Shown here piece after piece: positions 1-8,417 of a DNA stretch of 46,265 bases. Each line of letters opens with the position of its first letter. Within the stretch, counting starts at the first letter, position 1. Made by a program: the position numbers and the translations under genes. Below the pieces are notes generated by a model that saw only the letters and a program-made list of their open reading frames with translations, ran no database searches and was not told where the DNA came from. The stretch covers positions 1 through 46,265 of the forward strand of contig CAJTGD010000042.1 in NCBI GenBank assembly GCA_910575475.1. The letters run 5' to 3'. Source of the stretch: Lachnospiraceae bacterium (GTDB taxonomy: Bacteria > Bacillota > Clostridia > Lachnospirales > Lachnospiraceae).

Positions 1-98
1 GATGAATGATTGGTACACAGATACCGTAAATGCATTATAGCACATGCATCAGCAATAGGATGATCCTTTTGTTTGGAATAGACTTAAAACGTTTGATT

Positions 99-126
99 GC
101 AGCTATAAGCTGCGCTATGGTATAAT
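99..126 (+). promoter_or_regulatory. Promoter with overlapping palindrome before the broken AlbA_2 gene
   Basis: A TATAAT at 121-126, preceded by TGG (extended -10 style), lies about 55 bases before the start codon at 180. TTGCAG sits 18 bases upstream as a weak -35. A perfect palindrome, GCAGCT-ATA-AGCTGC (99-113), covers the -35 and spacer. That is a typical place for a repressor, so autoregulation by the gene product is a reasonable guess. Operator function is inferred from position only. Confidence 0.45.
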
Positions 127-179
127 ACACAGAACTGAAATACAGGATCAGAAGCTGTAATTAAAAAAAGGATGGCATT

Positions 180-1516
180 ATGTTTGAAATATCGCAATTT
201 GAAAGTTATAGAGAAGATAATCGCAGAGAAGTCAAAAAGGCAAAGGGCGGTCTCCCTCATGCCTTATGGGATACGTATTCAGCATTTGCGAATTGTTATG
301 GAGGAGTTATTATTCTTGGCGTTTGTGAAAATGAAGATGGGAGCTGGAATACAACAGGATTAAGCAATGAGGCAAAACTTCGGAAGGATTTTTGGGATAC
401 GATCAATAATGATATTTTTAGGGGCACCTTTCGAAGAAATTGGGAGGGAGATTATCATTGTACACCGAGTGAAGTGCACGCAATGCTGCGGGATCAGACG
501 GAACAGACGATGGATATGAAAGTGCTGGAGAACTGGTCTCTTGAGAATCTTAACCAGGAAACAATTCAGGCATATAGAAATATGCACAGAAGCTGGAAGC
601 CTGGTCATGTATGAGGAATGTTAGAGAATGCGGAATATTTGAGAAATATAGGAGCAGCTGCACACTCAAAAGAAGATGGACAATTACATCCTACAGCAGC
701 CGGAATGCTGATGTTTGGTGATGAATATAATATTGTTCGGAATTTCCAGAGTATTTTCTTGATTACAGAGAAACTCTTGATCCAACAATCCGATGGACGG
801 ACCGCCTGCAGTCAAGTTCCGGGGAATGGTCTGGGAATGTATTTGATTTTTACTTCAGAGTCTATAATAAGATTGCAAAAGACATTAAGACTCCTTTCAA
901 GCTGGTGGGTGGAGAAAGGGTAGATGATACTCCTGTTCATAAGGCACTGAGAGAAGCGTTAGCAAATTGTCTGGTGAATACCGATTTTTATTTGCCAAGA
1001 GGCGTAGTTATCAAAAAAGGAAATGATAAACTTGTCTTAGAAAATCCGGGATATATCCGTACCGGAAAGATCCAGATGCGAAGAGGCGGTGAATCAGATC
1101 CAAGGAATAAAGCTTTAATGAAAATGTTCAATTTGATCAATATTGGTGAACGGGCAGGAAGCGGGGTGCCGGACGTTTTCAAAACATGGGAAGAGCAGGG
1201 CTGGGAAGAACCAATGATCGAAGAACGGTACGGAGATGCTGCCAGGACAAGCCTGATCTTATCATTTAATGAAAAACAAGCGAAAAAAACAAGCGGAATA
1301 AAACAGACTAGAAAAACCCTGAAAAACAAAGAGAACATATTAGAATATTTACAGAAAAATGGTGATTCAAAAACAGGTGACATTGCGGAATTTCTCAAGC
1401 TGAGTGAATCGAGGACAAGAGCTATTTTGAAAGAACTGGTTATTGAAGAAAAAATCATCGCGAATGGTGGAAACAAAAATAAAATTTATTTTTTGAGAAA
1501 TACAGATATTTTATAG
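180..1516 (+). pseudogene. Broken AlbA_2/Schlafen-type ATP-binding transcriptional regulator
   Basis: Three pieces of one gene can be read. The first (180-614) begins like AlbA_2 (AAA_4) regulators. About 70 codons in, it jumps to a motif (GTFRRNWEGDYHC) that normally lies about 50 residues further on, so an internal stretch is probably missing in frame. It then stops at TGA 612-614 where intact relatives read on, in GHV-(W)-E-G. The same frame resumes at 618 and is lost near 746-748, where one base is missing. The second frame continues to 1516 with the RecG-like C-terminal region (GERAGSGVP) and a winged-helix tail (residues 140-200 of the last piece). Such proteins are usually 450-550 residues and poorly understood. 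With three independent lesions it is very likely inactive. The length of the internal deletion is from memory of the family. Confidence 0.85.
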
Positions 1517-1529
1517 TGAAAGGAGCCCT

Positions 1530-2018
1530 ATGAAGATCAGAAAAGCAACCCCGACAGATCTGGACATCCTTCTGCGGCTGTATGACAGTGCCCGCAGGTT
1601 CATGGCTGCCCACGGCAATCCGACCCAGTGGGGAACCGCCTATCCGCCACGTACTCTTCTGGAATCTGATATTGCAGAAGGCCGCAGCTATGTCTGCGAG
1701 GAACAGCAAAAGGTGATCGCCACATTTTATTACCGGTTCGGCGAAGAAGACTCCTACCGCCGCATCTGCAATGGGCAGTGGCTGGATGAGTCCCCTTACG
1801 GCGTCGTCCACCGCATCACATCGGACGGCACCATCCGGGGCGCCGGTTCCTTCTGTCTCGACTGGGCACTCTCGCAGTGCAGAAACCTGAGGATCGATAC
1901 GCACCGGGACAACCGGGTGATGCAGCGTTTATTAGAGAAACGCCAGTTTACCCGGTGCGGGATCATTTATCTCGAAGACGGCAGTGAACGGATCGCCTAC
2001 CAGAAAAAGATCATATAG
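1530..2018 (+). CDS. GNAT family N-acetyltransferase
   Basis: A 162-residue protein with the GNAT fold order: an N-terminal beta strand and helix (MKIRKATPTDLDILLRLYD), a central sheet, and a C-terminal part with the QRLLEKRQFTRCG pattern seen when an N-acyltransferase helix precedes the last strands. It presumably moves an acetyl group from acetyl-CoA to an amine of a small molecule or protein; the substrate cannot be told. The start at 1530 has a good AAAGGAG site 6 bases upstream. It lies 13 bases after the broken regulator and converges with the DUF4091 gene, with only 9 bases between the stop codons. The acetyl-CoA binding motif (Q/RxxGxG/A) is not clear, as in some divergent relatives. 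Confidence 0.75.
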   Translation: MKIRKATPTDLDILLRLYDSARRFMAAHGNPTQWGTAYPPRTLLESDIAEGRSYVCEEQQKVIATFYYRFGEEDSYRRICNGQWLDESPYGVVHRITSDGTIRGAGSFCLDWALSQCRNLRIDTHRDNRVMQRLLEKRQFTRCGIIYLEDGSERIAYQKKII

Positions 2019-2027
2019 ATTTCCGGA

Positions 2028-3728
2028 TCATGGGAGTTTCCGGGCATTCTTTGATATTGCCGCCCGGATCGCGGCATTGATGTTTTCCCGAACCTCCACG
2101 AGATAGGATGCCTTCTGCGGATAGGCGCGGAAGGTGATCTCCCCGTGTTCTTCTTCCATCAGACATTTTATGACCGTTTCCCGGTCCGTCAGGTTTTCCA
2201 GATGATCCATTGCGCGCAGATCCGCCATCGCCTTTTCCATCAGCATCGAGCGGATCGAATCCACCGGCTTCCCGCTCTTTCCCGGATATACCAGAAACGG
2301 ATCTCCTGACGGAAATGCCCCGTCCGCGTCGGTGCACTGATACGGGTCGATCGGATACAGAGAAAATTCACTGTTGTAAAAATTATATCCCCAATGCAGG
2401 AAACCGCTGACCGCATATTTATAGAGCTGAATACCAAGGATCCTTGTGCGGAATCCCGGCAGGGCAATAAAACGGTTGGAGACCTCCAGATGCTGGGCAG
2501 TACAGTAATATGTCCACAGCCTGGGCGGACGGTTCTTCAAAAATGGCTCTATATGGTCATTGGCGCATACCGGCTCCTCCACAGCGCCCTGCTCATAGAA
2601 CCTGTACTCGGAAAGCGCGTCTATCATACGGTATCCCGACAGAGATTCTTTTACCAGATTTTTTGCATGGATGTAGGACTCCAGATCCTTTTCCTCCGGC
2701 TCGTCCGATATGTGAAAATAACACTGCTTTCCTATGCCGAGCCGTTCAATCTCTTCCGTAAAGGAGGTAAGAAACGCCTGCAGAAATTTCCTGTATTCCT
2801 CACCGTCAGCCCTGGTCTCCCACCCGAAGATTTTACGTTCCTTTCCGTTGACCCTGCCGACGATCTTCGGCGCCGCCTTCGCGCCCCACTGGCTGAACAG
2901 ATGCGAAATTTCAAAATATCTGATCCCGCAGCGCCTGCACATTTCCACCCACCGCCGGAACCTGTCATAACCAAATTCATACCCCTGGTCCGTCACGGTC
3001 ACATCCACCAGCTGTACGGTGCGCCGTTCCCCATTCACAGCCGTGTCCAGAGGAGGCGTGAATACCGGCGTAAGCAGCATATTACAACCCCTTTTGACCG
3101 CATGACGGACAAAATTTTCTATGATCTCCCAATGCCTCTCACTGAATACTTCCACACCGTAATATTCTGCCAGACAATCGCAGTGGAACCATTCCGTATG
3201 CCGGATCTTTAATTCCGGAAGTGCCGTGTTTAATATCTCCGCAGTTATGTCTGCCTCTGCAAACAATGGCCTCATCCTCGGCGCATGCGCCTGGCTTTCC
3301 AAAATGATCTTTACCGGATATTCCCCGGCCGGCGTATCTTCCGTTGTCTCGATATCGATCCACAGACTCCTCCACTGGCCGGAAATGATCGGAAATCCAA
3401 ATTCCCTCAAGTCCTCCAGCAGATCCGGATACAGCCCCGGCTCTGTGGCCAGATATCCCTCGTCCCTCTCCATGTGGCACGGGTAGGCGCAGGGCACCAG
3501 TCCCACCTTTTTTACCCTGACCTTGATTCCGGCCGGCGCCTCGATCCGGACGGTCCCCCGCTGCTTTCTTTCCACGTCACCATAGTACGCGATCTGGAAT
3601 GAAACCGTCTCCCCTTTCAAGGCTGTCAATCGGCTGACAGCCCCGTCCTCCGAAGGCTTTCGGGACGGAAAAACCTTTTCCATGTCTGAAACCAGCTTTA
3701 CCTGCAGTTTATGCTCCTGAACATCCAT
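2028..3728 (-). CDS. DUF4091 domain protein, glycoside-hydrolase-like
   Basis: About 566 residues. The first ~170 form a beta-rich domain, followed by a TIM-barrel-like region with acidic motifs (HISDEPEE near the middle, and GFLHWGYNFYN) and a C-terminal segment typical of DUF4091 proteins. Relatives are believed to act on glycans, but the exact reaction is not established for this subgroup. No signal peptide is seen, so it is probably cytoplasmic and acts on imported saccharides. The start was set at 3728 rather than the in-frame ATG at 3743 because GGAGGAA lies 6 bases before 3728 and nothing like it precedes 3743. It stands alone: no transporter or other glycosidase is beside it, and its upstream neighbour is divergent. 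Confidence 0.75.
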   Translation of the reverse strand: MDVQEHKLQVKLVSDMEKVFPSRKPSEDGAVSRLTALKGETVSFQIAYYGDVERKQRGTVRIEAPAGIKVRVKKVGLVPCAYPCHMERDEGYLATEPGLYPDLLEDLREFGFPIISGQWRSLWIDIETTEDTPAGEYPVKIILESQAHAPRMRPLFAEADITAEILNTALPELKIRHTEWFHCDCLAEYYGVEVFSERHWEIIENFVRHAVKRGCNMLLTPVFTPPLDTAVNGERRTVQLVDVTVTDQGYEFGYDRFRRWVEMCRRCGIRYFEISHLFSQWGAKAAPKIVGRVNGKERKIFGWETRADGEEYRKFLQAFLTSFTEEIERLGIGKQCYFHISDEPEEKDLESYIHAKNLVKESLSGYRMIDALSEYRFYEQGAVEEPVCANDHIEPFLKNRPPRLWTYYCTAQHLEVSNRFIALPGFRTRILGIQLYKYAVSGFLHWGYNFYNSEFSLYPIDPYQCTDADGAFPSGDPFLVYPGKSGKPVDSIRSMLMEKAMADLRAMDHLENLTDRETVIKCLMEEEHGEITFRAYPQKASYLVEVRENINAAIRAAISKNARKLP

Positions 3729-3804
3729 ATTCGATTCCTCCATTCTTTGAACATATCATAGCCATTTTACGCAGAGACGTCAATACTCTTCGAAATTTAA
3801 AAGA

Positions 3805-3833
3805 TTGACGGAGCGTTGATTTACCGATATAAT
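3805..3833 (+). promoter_or_regulatory. Sigma-A promoter for the YczE-like gene
   Basis: TTGACG (3805-3810), a 17-base spacer, then TATAAT (3828-3833): nearly the consensus vegetative promoter. It points at the membrane protein gene starting at 3870. Confidence 0.8.
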
Positions 3834-3869
3834 GTAGGAAAATCATTTTAACGTGAAAAGGACACTGCC

Positions 3870-4541
3870 ATGCAAAAAAGAACTCTCAAAGAAATATTGC
3901 TGCGAATCGTAATCTTATTCATCGGCCTGACCATCGCTCATCTGGGCGTCACCCTGTTCCTTTTGGCCGACCTCGGCGCAGATCCCTTCAATGTGCTGAT
4001 ACAGGGGCTTTTCCGGACGGCTCAGAATCTGACAGGATGGACGTTCCTTACACACGGCCGGGTACATATGACGATCTGTTTTTTGATCATCCTGGTACTG
4101 CTGATCGCAGACCGCAGTTATATCAAGATCGGTACGGTCCTGTGCATGATCTGCGGCGGACCGATCATTGACTTTTTTACCCTGCTTCTGGGTGGGCTCA
4201 TCCATTCCGGCAATCCGTTTACCGTGCGGATCCTCGTGCTGGCTGCCGGCTGCGTAATCCTGGCTTTCGGCATGACGATCGTCATGAAGTCTGATTCCGG
4301 TGTGGGGCCCAATGACCTGGTGGCGATCGTGATCAGTGATAAGCTGGGACGGTCATTCAGCATAACCCGTATTGTGGTGGACGTGTGCTTTGTAGCCGCC
4401 GGATTTCTGATGGGCGGGGCTGTCGGGATTGGAACGATCATATGCGCGGCACTGGTGGGCCCGGTGGCTGGAATCTTCCTTCCTCACAGCGAAAAAATTG
4501 TGGAACGAATCATAGCTTCCGCAAATGTCCAAAACACCTGA
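3870..4541 (+). CDS. YczE/YyaS/YitT-type integral membrane protein
   Basis: A 223-residue, strongly hydrophobic protein with about five membrane segments (roughly residues 10-30, 55-75, 80-105, 110-130, 155-190). The first loop carries the family's ADLGADPFNV motif, and a later repeat-like motif (SDSGVGPNDLVAI) matches the second half of COG2364 proteins. Function in the family is poorly known; membrane transport or a role in secretion has been suggested. The start follows an AAAAGGA site, and a near-consensus promoter lies 36 bases upstream. It is monocistronic and converges with the hyp genes, separated by a terminator hairpin. Confidence 0.8.
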   Translation: MQKRTLKEILLRIVILFIGLTIAHLGVTLFLLADLGADPFNVLIQGLFRTAQNLTGWTFLTHGRVHMTICFLIILVLLIADRSYIKIGTVLCMICGGPIIDFFTLLLGGLIHSGNPFTVRILVLAAGCVILAFGMTIVMKSDSGVGPNDLVAIVISDKLGRSFSITRIVVDVCFVAAGFLMGGAVGIGTIICAALVGPVAGIFLPHSEKIVERIIASANVQNT

Positions 4542-4609
4542 ATGCCCCCGATGCAAGCATACGTGGTATGAGACCCCTCGAAGAAATAGAATGTGTTACG
4601 ATCCAGATG

Positions 4610-4658
4610 AAAAGGCTGTTCCTGCTGTAGACCAAATACATCCAAAGCAGGAACAGCC
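4610..4658 (-). terminator. Terminator after hypB
   Basis: A perfect 13-bp stem (GGCTGTTCCTGCT at 4614-4626 with its complement at 4646-4658) and a 19-base loop. Read on the minus strand it is followed by TTTT, so it best serves the hypA-hypB transcript. It may also stop transcription of the convergent membrane protein gene. Confidence 0.7.
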
Positions 4659-4764
4659 TCACATTTCGGACTCCCCCAGCAGCCTGGTTGAACCTGACGG
4701 CATCATCCGTACCTCCCTTCATGCAGCTGCATGAGCCGCTCTCCCGCCGTCTTGCGCCGGACAG

Positions 4765-5427
4765 CTACCGATTCCATTCCGTCACTTCTTCATACAGCCA
4801 CTGAGTCCACGTATCCACACCCTCTCCCGTCTTTGCGCTGATCGGGAAGATCTTAAGCTTCGGATTCCGCATCAGAGCATACTCTTTCACCTTCTCCATG
4901 TCAAAATCAAAATACGGCAGTACATTGATCTTTTTGATGATCAACGCGTCGCATACTGTAAAGATCAGAGGGTATTTTAACGGCTTGTCGTGTCCCTCCG
5001 GAACGGAAAGGATCATGGCATTTTTCACCGCGCCTGTATCAAATTCCGCCGGATACACCAGGTTCCCTACATTTTCCAGAATCGCCAGATCCAGATCCTG
5101 TGCCTGCAGCTCCTTCAAGCCATGCTCTGTCATGCCCGCATCCAGATGGCACATGCCTCCCGTGTGGAGCTAGATCGTCCGTACACCGGTTTCTGCCATC
5201 GTCTCCGCATCTACCGCCGAATCGATATCCGCCTCCATCACCCCGATCCGCAGTCTCTCCTTGAGGCTTCCGACGGTTTGTAAGAGGGTCGTCGTTTTCC
5301 CGCTTCCGGGAGAGCTCATCAGGTTAAGAAGAAAGGTCTTCTGAGCTTTCAGATCCGTTCTCAGCCTGTCCGCCTGCGCGTCATTGTCTGCAAATACACT
5401 TTGTTTTACTTCGATGATTCTTACCAT
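4765..5427 (-). pseudogene. hypB: hypB-like nickel GTPase interrupted by an amber codon
   Basis: HypB is a SIMIBI-class GTPase that helps insert nickel into [NiFe] hydrogenases. The frame shows the P-loop (SSPGSGKTT, about codons 43-46), the LHTGGMCHLDA metal-site motif, ENVGNLV and the SAKTGEG end. Codon 86 is TAG (5170-5172) where relatives have Gln in the Q-L-x-T-G-G motif, a single C-to-T change from CAG. The Cys normally found in GNLVCP, one of the three metal ligands of the G-domain site, is Tyr here (TAT), one G-to-A change. There is no N-terminal His-rich stretch. The start at 5427 is preferred over 5442 because GGAG lies 9 bases upstream. Amber readthrough is possible, but the lost metal ligand and decayed neighbours favour a pseudogene. 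Confidence 0.8.
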
Positions 5428-5431
5428 TTGC

Positions 5432-5773
5432 TCAATCTCCATATATATCTTTGATGATAAATTCCGTTCCGCCCGAAGGCTTTATTTTATCGCTACCGCA
5501 TTCCGGGCAGCGAAACTCATCTTCTCCTGCCGGAAATTCGCAGTCGCAGTCCAGACTGCGGATCCTGCCCGGAATCACCTCTATCTCCATTTTCAGGTAT
5601 TCAAACGGATTCTTATATATGGCCGCCGGGAAGCATTCTTCCATATAGCGGGGAACCGCGCCGGAAAGCTCCCCCACTTCAAGCACCACCTTTTCGATAT
5701 GGGTCAGTTCCTCTTCCGCCATGACCCGTTCCAGCGTCTTTAACATTGCACTGATGATTCCCACCTCATGCAT
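5432..5773 (-). CDS. hypA: Hydrogenase nickel-insertion protein HypA
   Basis: A 113-residue HypA-like zinc/nickel protein. It starts MHEVG: His2 and Glu3 are the usual nickel ligands. It carries the zinc-site cysteines as a CxC pair and a CxxC pair (CPEC) about 20 residues apart; the first pair is normally CxxC. HypA hands nickel to the hydrogenase large subunit together with HypB. The start is fixed by GGGAGGAAAAGTC directly before ATG 5773. The stop overlaps or abuts the hypB start region, so the two were cotranslated. No hydrogenase gene lies in the window, and hypB next door is damaged. The gene is intact in reading frame but probably an orphan; a role in urease or another nickel enzyme cannot be excluded. 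Confidence 0.8.
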   Translation of the reverse strand: MHEVGIISAMLKTLERVMAEEELTHIEKVVLEVGELSGAVPRYMEECFPAAIYKNPFEYLKMEIEVIPGRIRSLDCDCEFPAGEDEFRCPECGSDKIKPSGGTEFIIKDIYGD

Positions 5774-5911
5774 GACTTTTCCTCCCTTTGTGCTCCTGCT
5801 GCCGTCTGACTCCCTCCAGCGCCGGCCTCTGCCGGAAAATCGCTGGATGTGAACAGTAATTGAACATCTTCCCTTGTTCCCGCATATCCCCAAACAATCC
5901 CCGGAAGCCTG

Positions 5912-6540
5912 TCATTTCTTCGCTGCCGACGCAAGAATCTTTCCGGTCCGCTTTACCGCATATTTTGCCACCTGGATGGGCATCTGTTCAAATGCACCGA
6001 ACTGCACGTCGTACCGCCTCTCCAGGGAGATCGCGTCAAACTTGCACTTGGTGGTGCACTGTCCGCAGCCGATACACAGATACTGGTCTACCTTTGTCGC
6101 TCCGCAGCCTAAGCATCTGGCTGTTTCCGCCTTCACCTGCTCCTCGGTAAAGGTTCCCCGTGAATCCCGGGCTGTCAGCGCATACTCCGTGTTGACCGCC
6201 GGCCTCTGCCGCAGGGTCCTGTCAAATTGATCCAGAGCCAGATTCTTTTTGTTCAGTGCCTTATGGATACGTCGGTCTCTTCCCAGTGTCAGAGACTGTC
6301 CCGGCTGTACGAAGCGGTGCAGGGAAATGGCTGCTTCCTTTCCTGCGGCAATGGCATCAATACAGAATTTTGGCCCGGTCAGCGCGTCGCCCCCGGCAAA
6401 TAGATCCGGCTGAGCGGTCTGATACGTAAACTCGTCTGCTTTCACGGTTCCGTTTGGATTGAGTTCCGCCTTGCTGCCTTTCAGGAGATCACCCCACCGA
6501 ATGCTCTGGCCGATTGCCGACAGGACCATACTACAGGCTA
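5912..6540 (-). pseudogene. C-terminal remnant of an FAD/NAD(P) oxidoreductase with 4Fe-4S motifs
   Basis: About 205 codons resemble the end of NADPH-dependent glutamate-synthase-small-subunit-like oxidoreductases. Visible are the AIGQ turn, the FAD-binding FAGGDALTGP motif, and a C-terminal ferredoxin-like motif (CLGCGATKVDQYLCIGCGQC followed by TTKC). The FAD and NAD(P) Rossmann P-loops that should lie upstream are absent. Upstream of about 6540 the sequence changes to a LysR-type gene on the other strand, so the 5' half has been deleted. It precedes hypA by 138 bases in the same direction, suggesting it once belonged to a hydrogenase- or formate-dehydrogenase-type operon. That context is inferred. 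Confidence 0.8.
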
Positions 6541-7145
6541 TTTCCTGGCTCAAAAATAATTTTCTGATCGCCTGGCAGAAAGCCTTTCCAAACGTATCCA
6601 CGGATATCCAGGAATGGGGCGGCCCCATCTGCCAGAGCAGGCTGCTGACCGGGGAGCTGGAGCTTGCCATCCTGATTGAACCCTTTGACAAATCCGGCAT
6701 CCGCTATGATCCGCTGTGTCAGGATCATATGTTTGCCGCCATGCATATCAGCCATCCGTTTGCATGCACGAAGGAGCCGCTTCCCTTTGAGGCTCTTGCA
6801 CATGAGCCCATTATCACAGTCTCCTTTGATAATGGGCTGCGCCGTTTTTTTGATCACTGCTGCAAGCTGACCAAAATCCAGCCGCCCATCCTGATGTCCT
6901 CCAGCTACAACGTGGACTTCGTAAATTCCATGTCCGAAAATATCGGCATCTCCACGCTGACCTCCGCGATGGCATTTTGCGTCACCAATTCGGACGTCGT
7001 GATCCGCAGGCTGATCCTCCCCATCCCGGGCACCATCTATCTGTGTACCTCCGCCCGAAGCGGGGAGATAAAGGCGGTCCGGCAGTTTGTTTCCTTCTGC
7101 AGGGAGTATTTCCGACAGAATCCGGTTCCGGTTTTTGAGGTCTGA
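6530..7145 (+). pseudogene. C-terminal remnant of a LysR-family transcriptional regulator
   Basis: About 200 codons match the LysR effector-binding domain, from the first strand/helix region (FLIAWQKAFPNV) through the DHMFAAMHISHPFA segment to the final helix (AVRQFVSFCREYF). The N-terminal winged helix-turn-helix and linker helix, about 90 residues, are missing. The frame to the left runs into the reverse complement of the oxidoreductase remnant. Without its DNA-binding domain it cannot act as a LysR regulator. Before the deletion it was presumably divergent from the oxidoreductase operon, the usual arrangement of a LysR gene and its target. It ends before a bidirectional terminator. Confidence 0.85.
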
Positions 7146-7203
7146 TCTATCTTGGATACCCGAATCGAACTGTTACAAGTAATTTCTCCTGATGCTTTTT
7201 AAA

Positions 7204-7253
7204 AAAACCTTTACAGACAGCCCTATCCGAACATCGCTGTCTGTAAAGGTTTT
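7204..7253. terminator. Bidirectional terminator between the LysR remnant and the Mrp ATPase
   Basis: A perfect 17-bp inverted repeat, AAAACCTTTACAGACAG (7204-7220) with its complement at 7237-7253. A-rich and T-rich ends on both sides give a U-run in either direction. Confidence 0.85.
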
Positions 7254-7299
7254 ATACGCCCAACGAAACCAGCAGGGCATTCCCCATACAACAAAATAT

Positions 7300-8130
7300 T
7301 TACAGTTCTACCTCATCCAGATATGGATTCTTCGCCTCATAAAACCGCTCTTCTTCCACCACTTCCGCGATCGCCGGATCGATCGGCATCCTGCCGAGTA
7401 CGGGCACGCCCAGTTCTCCCGCGATCTCGTCAATATGGCTTTCTCCGAAGATCCTAAGCTCTTTGCCGCAGTCCGGACATTTTACGTAGCTGTAGTTCTC
7501 CACAATGCCAAGCACCGGAATGTTCATCTGCCTTGCCATGTTGTATGCCTTTTTGACGATCATCTGCACCAGATCCTGGGGCGAGGTCACGATCACCACT
7601 CCGTCTACCGGAAGCGACTGGAATACGGTCAGCGGTACATCCCCAGTTCCGGGCGGCATATCCACAAACAGATAATCCAGGTCGTCCCAGATCACGTCCG
7701 ACCAGAACTGAGTCACCACACCTGCGATGATCGGTCCCCGCCAGATCACCGGCGCGTCCTCATCCTCCAGAAGCAGGTTCACGGACATGATCCTTGTCCC
7801 ATCCTTGGCGATACAGGGGTAGATGCCTTCCTCTGTTCCCTTTGCCTGCTCGTGGATTCCGTACATCTTGGGGATGGAGGGTCCCGTGATATCCGCGTCC
7901 AGGATTCCTACGTTATAGCCCTTTTCCTTCATCATGCGTGCCAGAGACGCAGTCACCAGGGACTTTCCGACACCGCCCTTTCCGCTGATGACCCCGATCA
8001 CCTTCTTCACATTAGAATAAGCGTTGGCCGGAGCCCGCAGATCCTCTTTTTTGCTCTCACAGCTTCCGGCATGCGCACATCCCGCACAGGATTCCTCCGT
8101 GCATCCGCCGTTATTTACTTCTTCTGCCAT
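7300..8130 (-). CDS. Mrp/NBP35-family ATP-binding iron-sulfur carrier
   Basis: A 276-residue P-loop ATPase of the Mrp/NBP35 (ParA/MinD-like) family, thought to hold and deliver Fe-S clusters in the cytoplasm. Seen: an N-terminal Cys-rich stretch (CTEESCAGC and AGSC, residues 10-30), the deviant Walker A GKGGVGKS near residue 50, the DADITGPSIP switch motif, VDMPPGTGD, and a CPDC pair near residue 215. The start has AGGTAAAAAGAT upstream. It is transcribed alone, ending at the bidirectional terminator. Clostridial versions with an N-terminal Cys cluster are common. Near hyp genes a role in metalloenzyme maturation is plausible but not shown. Confidence 0.88.
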   Translation of the reverse strand: MAEEVNNGGCTEESCAGCAHAGSCESKKEDLRAPANAYSNVKKVIGVISGKGGVGKSLVTASLARMMKEKGYNVGILDADITGPSIPKMYGIHEQAKGTEEGIYPCIAKDGTRIMSVNLLLEDEDAPVIWRGPIIAGVVTQFWSDVIWDDLDYLFVDMPPGTGDVPLTVFQSLPVDGVVIVTSPQDLVQMIVKKAYNMARQMNIPVLGIVENYSYVKCPDCGKELRIFGESHIDEIAGELGVPVLGRMPIDPAIAEVVEEERFYEAKNPYLDEVEL

Positions 8131-8284
8131 ATCTTTTTACCTGCACTTTCTTTTTTGTCGTGATGCCTGCATACACAGGCACGCTTTTTTCCGGGCATTT
8201 TACCCTTATTTTATCTGCTCCATCTCTTCACAGATATACGGTTCAGATCACTCTTACTTTCTATTTTGTCTGAACCTGTCCCAT

Positions 8285-8313
8285 ATTATAACAGAATTTC
8301 AGCAGATAGACAC
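8285..8313 (-). promoter_or_regulatory. Possible promoter of the Mrp ATPase gene
   Basis: On the minus strand TATAAT (8290-8285) is preceded 17 bases upstream by a weak GTGTCT. It sits about 155 bases before the start codon at 8130. The -35 is poor, so this is tentative. The rest of 8131-8331 shows no reading frame. Confidence 0.35.
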
Positions 8314-8331
8314 TATTTTCTTAAATTTTCT

Positions 8332-8382
8332 CCAAAAATAATTCTGCAATCTACTTGCGGCCTGCACACTGGCATTACAGAA
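8332..8382 (-). terminator. Terminator after carbamate kinase
   Basis: On the minus strand TTCTGTAAT pairs with ATTGCAGAA (one G-U pair) around a 23-base loop containing a short inner GCC/GGC stem. TTATTTTT follows. It lies 36 bases past the arcC stop. Confidence 0.6.
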
Positions 8383-8417
8383 GAATGAAGTTTTGAATAT
8401 TACAATTTCTATCAGAT

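Noticed and set aside
4721..4734. CATGCAGCTGCATG palindrome downstream of hypB as an operator
   Set aside because: It lies past the end of two convergent transcripts, not near a promoter, so a regulatory role is unlikely.
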